The position numbers and the translations under genes are program-made. The notes under the pieces were generated by a model. That model was given only the letters and a program-made list of their open reading frames with translations. It was not told where the DNA came from and made no database searches. This document shows, one piece after another, positions 60,106-64,000 of a stretch of 64,000 nt of DNA (positions are counted from its first letter, which is position 1; the number at the start of each line of letters is the position of its first letter). Source of the stretch: JAVVEG01 sp032251455 (GTDB lineage Bacteria; Pseudomonadota; Gammaproteobacteria; Pseudomonadales; Pseudohongiellaceae); the NCBI GenBank assembly GCA_032251455.1, contig JAVVEG010000007.1:77690-141689 (forward strand), written 5' to 3'.

Positions 60106-62469
60106 ATGAAAGCACTGAACCACAAATTAGTACGGGAATGCTGGCATCTTAAAGGACAGCTGTTTTCCATTGCACTGGTGGTTGCTACTGGCGTCATGAC
60201 AGTGATCACCATGCGTGGCAGTTACGAATCTCTTGTTGCCGCGCAGATGAGTTATTACCATCAAACCCGTTTCGCCGATGTCTGGGTCTCATTGCGCCGG
60301 GCTCCAAATACCCTGCGTGATCAACTTGCCTCTCTGCCTGGTGTCGCGCTGGCAGACACACGCATCAGCCTGCTGGCAAATCTGGACATCGAGGGTCTGG
60401 ATGCACCGGCAAGAGCACGCATGGTTTCCCTGCCTGAAAGCGGACGACCCATACTGAATGATCTGATTCTGCGCAACGGCCGCTGGCCAGCAACAGGGGC
60501 ACCTGACGAGATCATTATCAGCGAAAAGTTTGCTGCTGCCCGCAGACTGCTTCCTGGTGACACTATCAAAGCCATCATCAATGGCCGTTCCCAGCAACTG
60601 GATATTGTCGGCATAGCAATTTCTCCCGAGCATTCCTTTTCTGTTCCACCTGGCTCTCTTTTGCCTGAAGATGATCGTTACGGCGTGCTGTGGATGAATG
60701 AACAGGCGCTCGGACCGGCCTATGATATGGCAGGCGCCTTCAATGAAGCCTATGTCACTCTGGCGCCTGACGCCGATGAACTGGCAGTGCTCAGCCGGAT
60801 CAATTCCCTGTTGCAACCCTATGGTGGACTGGGAGCATACCCACGCGCCGATCAGGCTTCCCATCTGATGCTGCAAGGTGAACTGGATCAGAATCGGGTC
60901 ATGGGTACGGCGATACCGATTATTTTCCTGAGTGTTGCCGTGTTCCTGTTACATCTGGTACTGGGCAGACTGATTGCCACCCAGCGCGGCGAAATCGCCG
61001 TACTCAAGGCCTTCGGCTATCATGATGCCGAAGTGGGTATGCATTTTCTGCTGTTCGCCATTATTGCCGGCGGCAGTGGAGCACTCCTGGGTACCGCTGG
61101 AGGAGTGGCCCTGGGCGAAGCCTATATTGACATCTATCGCCAGTATTTTGATCTGCCTGAGCTGAGCTACCGGTTGAGTCCGCGTCTATTGATGACCGCC
61201 GTCATCCTCAGTCTGGGAGGCGCCATTACCGGCGCCCTGGGGGCTGCCCACAAGGCAGCGGCCCTGCCCCCCGCAGAAGCGATGCGCCCGGAACCTCCGG
61301 CCAGTTTCCAGCCCGGACTGCTCGAACGTGTTGGTCTGGGCCGCCTGTTGCCGGCTTCCGGCCGGATGATTCTGCGCAATCTGGAACGCAAACCCATGCA
61401 GGCTTTCTTCTCAGCCCTGGGGGTTGCCTTTTCGGTAGCGATTCTATTGATCGGGCTATTCATGTTTGACGGTATCGAGCGGCTGATGGATCTGCAGTTT
61501 CGTGAAATCCAGCGCGAAGATGTCAGTGTCAGTTTTCAACAGAATGTCGCCGCATCGGTTGCCCATGACCTGAGCCGTTTACCCGGAGTCCGCCGGGTGG
61601 AAACCTACCGCTTTGCTCCGGTCCGTCTGCATAATGGACATTTGCAGACGGAGACCGCCATCCAGGGTATGGCTGGAGATGGTCAGCTGCGCAGAATCAT
61701 CAGTAAGCGTGCAAAACCCTTTCCACTGCCTGCCTCGGGTCTGGTCATCAGCAGTGTGCTGGCCAGAGAGCTGCGTCTTGAACCCGGGGATCAGGTGAGA
61801 GTGGAGCTGCTGGAAGGCAAACGTCAAACCCGCAATATTGTTCTCGCAGGCATCATTGAAGATTACCTGGGGTTATCAGCCTATATGGAGAAGGAGGCAC
61901 TGGCCGAATTGAGCGGGGAAAAAGCAGTAATCTCCGGTGCCTGGCTGGCGGTGGATGCCAACGCCATTGAGGCTCTTTACCGCAATCTGAAACAAATTCC
62001 CCTGGTTGCCGGCATCAGCTCCCCGGCCTCCATGCTGGCAACATTTGAAACAGAAATGGCGCAGAATATCTTTGTCTCGGTGGCATTCATCGTGGGCTTT
62101 GCCAGCGTGATCGCCATTGGCGTCATCTACAATGGGGCGCGCATCGCGCTGTCAGAACGGGGGCGGGAGCTGGCCAGCCTGCGGGTCATGGGTTTCCATC
62201 GTAATGAAGTCGCGGTATTGTTGCTGGGAGAGCAGGCAGTCATCACCTTGCTGGCAATTCCCCTGGGTTGGCTGATTGGGTATTTTATTGCTCTGGCCCT
62301 GGTCAACAGCCTGGGGACCGATATGTTCAGAATCCCGTTTGTCATCAGTGCCCGTTCTTATCTGTTCTCCGCCGGTGTTACCCTGGTAGCGGCAACGGCA
62401 AGCGGCATTCTGGTGCGTCGGCGCCTGGATGCAATCGATCTGGTCAGTGTGCTGAAAACAAGGGAATAA
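60106..62469 (+). CDS. ABC exporter permease, double FtsX domain
   Basis: A 787-residue inner-membrane permease. One N-terminal helix (about 18-38), a large periplasmic domain, three helices (about 265-390: PIIFLSVAVFLLHLVLGRL), a central helix (FFSALGVAFSVAILLIGLFMF), a second periplasmic domain and three final helices (about 645-780: FIVGFASVIAIGVIYNGA). The fold is like MacB-related and DevC-type permeases but with two FtsX modules. Operon with the ATPase before and the adaptor after. Confidence 0.93.
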   Translation: MKALNHKLVRECWHLKGQLFSIALVVATGVMTVITMRGSYESLVAAQMSYYHQTRFADVWVSLRRAPNTLRDQLASLPGVALADTRISLLANLDIEGLDAPARARMVSLPESGRPILNDLILRNGRWPATGAPDEIIISEKFAAARRLLPGDTIKAIINGRSQQLDIVGIAISPEHSFSVPPGSLLPEDDRYGVLWMNEQALGPAYDMAGAFNEAYVTLAPDADELAVLSRINSLLQPYGGLGAYPRADQASHLMLQGELDQNRVMGTAIPIIFLSVAVFLLHLVLGRLIATQRGEIAVLKAFGYHDAEVGMHFLLFAIIAGGSGALLGTAGGVALGEAYIDIYRQYFDLPELSYRLSPRLLMTAVILSLGGAITGALGAAHKAAALPPAEAMRPEPPASFQPGLLERVGLGRLLPASGRMILRNLERKPMQAFFSALGVAFSVAILLIGLFMFDGIERLMDLQFREIQREDVSVSFQQNVAASVAHDLSRLPGVRRVETYRFAPVRLHNGHLQTETAIQGMAGDGQLRRIISKRAKPFPLPASGLVISSVLARELRLEPGDQVRVELLEGKRQTRNIVLAGIIEDYLGLSAYMEKEALAELSGEKAVISGAWLAVDANAIEALYRNLKQIPLVAGISSPASMLATFETEMAQNIFVSVAFIVGFASVIAIGVIYNGARIALSERGRELASLRVMGFHRNEVAVLLLGEQAVITLLAIPLGWLIGYFIALALVNSLGTDMFRIPFVISARSYLFSAGVTLVAATASGILVRRRLDAIDLVSVLKTRE

Positions 62470-62478
62470 GGAAAAGCC

Positions 62479-63648
62479 ATGAAGATCAAAAGGTTCAGCA
62501 AACCACTCCTGCTGCTGGCATTTTTTGCGCTGGGTGTGCTGTGGCTGCTCGATCGCTCCCAACCAGGGCTGGCAGTCAGCCTCGGGGAGGTGATCCCCCG
62601 CCACCTCGTGGTCACTGTACGGGAACAGGGACGCACCCGGGCCAGGGAACCCTATACCATTGCCGCGCCTGTCAATGGGCAACTGTTGCGCACCGACCTG
62701 CGTGAGGGCATACAGGTGGAAAAGAACCAGGTGCTGAGCCATATTGCCATCGCTCCGGAAAATCAGCGCACCGCTGCCACACTCAGGGCGAATCTGGAAG
62801 CGGCCCAGGCCCGTCTGAACGCAGCCCAGTCCACGCTTCAGGAAGCCGAGGGCCAGCTCCAGCGCAGTCAGCGCGAAGCGGCCAGACGACAGAGCCTGTT
62901 TGATGAAGGTATGATCGGTGCGGAAGAAAATGAACTCTACCGCCAGGCCTATGTGTCCGCCCAATCACGCCTGCTGGCTGCCCGTGCCACTCTGCGCGCC
63001 AGTGAGGCCGAAGTAAGCAGCGCCAATTCCCAATTGATCGGTATCACCGCCGACAATGACACGCCCACAATTCCAGTTCTGGCTCCAGTCTCCGGGACTC
63101 TGCTGCGGGTTTATGAAAAAAGCGAACGGGTGGTGGTGGCTGGGACACCCCTGTTCGAACTCAGCGACGGTAATGCGCTGGAACTGGTTATCGATCTGCT
63201 GACCCAGGAAGCCGTACTGGTCTCTCCAGGAGATTCCATCCAGATCGAAGGCTGGGGCGGCAACACGGTTCTGCCTGGACGGGTTCTGTATGTGGAACCA
63301 GAAGCCTTCACCAAGTTTTCCGCTCTTGGGGTGGAGGAACAGCGCGTGAATGTGATCGGAGAACTGCTGACCAGCGACATTCCTCTTGGTGCGGGTTATC
63401 GGTTTGAAGCAGCAATAATAACCTGGGAACAGGAGGATATACTGACCATACCTGCCGCTGCACTGTTCCGGCGCGAGGGTAACTGGCATGTCTTTGTGGT
63501 CGAAGAAAACACGGCCCGGCTTCGCCAGGTGGGTATCGGCCAGCGCAATCAGGAATACGCACAGGTTCTTGATGGACTCAGCACTGGTGACAGGGTGATT
63601 CTGTTTCCTTCTGACCAGGTTGAACACGGAATCCCGGTCAGTTTTTGA
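62479..63648 (+). CDS. HlyD/MacA-like periplasmic adaptor (membrane fusion protein)
   Basis: A 389-residue adaptor: N-terminal membrane anchor (about 8-27), half-lipoyl domain, long coiled-coil hairpin (about 90-175: LEAAQARLNAAQSTLQEAEG, SRLLAARATLRASEAEVSS), second lipoyl half (VLAPVSGTLLRVYEKSERVV) and C-terminal beta-barrel and membrane-proximal domains. It links the permease to an outer-membrane channel such as TolC, whose gene is absent here. Nine bases after the permease gene. Confidence 0.94.
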   Translation: MKIKRFSKPLLLLAFFALGVLWLLDRSQPGLAVSLGEVIPRHLVVTVREQGRTRAREPYTIAAPVNGQLLRTDLREGIQVEKNQVLSHIAIAPENQRTAATLRANLEAAQARLNAAQSTLQEAEGQLQRSQREAARRQSLFDEGMIGAEENELYRQAYVSAQSRLLAARATLRASEAEVSSANSQLIGITADNDTPTIPVLAPVSGTLLRVYEKSERVVVAGTPLFELSDGNALELVIDLLTQEAVLVSPGDSIQIEGWGGNTVLPGRVLYVEPEAFTKFSALGVEEQRVNVIGELLTSDIPLGAGYRFEAAIITWEQEDILTIPAAALFRREGNWHVFVVEENTARLRQVGIGQRNQEYAQVLDGLSTGDRVILFPSDQVEHGIPVSF

Positions 63649-63649
63649 T

Positions 63650-63967
63650 TCAGTGCGTCACATGCACGTCCAGGTCCAGGCGCAACAGACGACTGCCGTC
63701 CAAAACCACGCTGCCCCGGTACCTCTGCTCACCGGTCGATGAAAACTCGAACTCATAAGTGCGTTGCCATTGCAGGCTGCCACTTTGCCCCCTGTGCAGC
63801 CGCATTTTGCGCAGCACAACACTCTGGTCGAGCAATTGCAGCTCCAGTTGCTGGCAGCGCTGCCAGGCATACTCCAGCGCCACGGTCTTGTAGCCCCGCG
63901 CCTGCCACCAGTAACTGACGCCCAGCACCAGGAAAGCAAGCAGGCTGATATCGGTCAATGTCAGCAT
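63650..63967 (-). CDS. DUF3301 domain-containing membrane protein
   Basis: A 105-residue protein of the DUF3301 family: one N-terminal membrane helix (ISLLAFLVLGVSYWW), then a basic, beta-rich region with RCQQLELQLLDQSV and LQWQRTYEFEFSSTGEQRY. Function unknown; common in marine Gammaproteobacteria. It is convergent with the adaptor gene, leaving one base between the stops. Confidence 0.85.
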   Translation of the reverse strand: MLTLTDISLLAFLVLGVSYWWQARGYKTVALEYAWQRCQQLELQLLDQSVVLRKMRLHRGQSGSLQWQRTYEFEFSSTGEQRYRGSVVLDGSRLLRLDLDVHVTH

Positions 63968-64000
63968 TCGCCACCTCGGACCGGAAGTATATACCGGAAT

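Noticed and set aside
59353..63648. ABC-permease-adaptor operon as the dedicated exporter of the GG-leader peptide
   Set aside because: The ATPase lacks a C39 peptidase domain, the permease is a separate FtsX type, and the genes are 8 kb away, so the link is not supported.

Overview
The window is ordinary chromosomal DNA of a free-living gammaproteobacterium, by eye about 55 percent GC. The clearest taxonomic signal is the gene order dsbD remnant-aroQ-accB-accC-prmA-(zinc ribbon/DUF3426)-dusB-fis-purH-purD at 41-50 kb, which is the order known from pseudomonads and related marine lineages. The fabA-fabB pair, YbbA/YbbP/TesA, a pyrophosphate-type phosphofructokinase and a RimB-RimK fusion fit a marine Pseudomonadales/Cellvibrionales-like bacterium. 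The genus cannot be fixed from this sequence alone. There are no phage genes, intact insertion sequences, rRNA genes or CRISPR arrays. The only RNA gene found is one tRNA-Thr.

Layout. 0-6 kb: 5' end of recQ, a DUF3014 protein, an exported coiled-coil/TPR-like protein, a secreted lectin-like protein, a GST, cbpA-cbpM and a YiiX-like hydrolase. 6-16 kb: aldehyde dehydrogenase, VOC protein, SlyD, an SDR, a Nudix CoA pyrophosphatase, a diguanylate cyclase coupled to a dienelactone hydrolase, a Prx5, a secreted trypsin-like protease, CheW and a LON-domain protein. 16-30 kb: mpl, ubiX, PPi-PFK, pdxH, a MORN protein, ybbP-ybbA divergent from tesA, a GNAT/MFS pair, pdxJ with an alpha/beta hydrolase, bcp, and a CobB-type sirtuin. 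30-39 kb: thioesterase, DUF3089 hydrolase, PEBP protein, tRNA-Thr, pgi, the rimB-rimK fusion, a GNAT, and manB/manC for GDP-mannose. 39-50 kb: fabA, fabB and the conserved aroQ-to-purD block. 50-64 kb: a TetR regulator, a candidate bacteriocin/immunity pair, a PaaI thioesterase, alanine dehydrogenase, coq7, a DUF5916 outer-membrane protein, a VanX-like lipoprotein, a serine hydrolase, a three-gene ABC exporter and a DUF3301 protein.

How the parts work together. Fatty-acid synthesis is well represented (AccB, AccC, FabA, FabB). So are purine synthesis (PurH, PurD), vitamin B6 (PdxJ, PdxH), ubiquinone (UbiX, Coq7), peptidoglycan recycling (Mpl, possibly the VanX-like lipoprotein), upper glycolysis (Pgi, PPi-PFK) and GDP-mannose supply. 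Genes are densely packed: ATGA/GTGA/TTGA start-stop overlaps suggest translational coupling, and several convergent pairs overlap at their stop codons.

The most interesting items are a small gene encoding a double-glycine-leader peptide with a hydrophobic GxxxG-containing core (51305-51559), followed by a perfect 13-bp hairpin and a multi-spanning membrane protein; an isolated DsbD-alpha domain at the usual position of full-length dsbD; a 32-bp repeat that carries the start codon of dusB in one copy and the stop codon of the Nudix gene in another; and many short tandem duplications of 6-16 bp in intergenic and leader regions.
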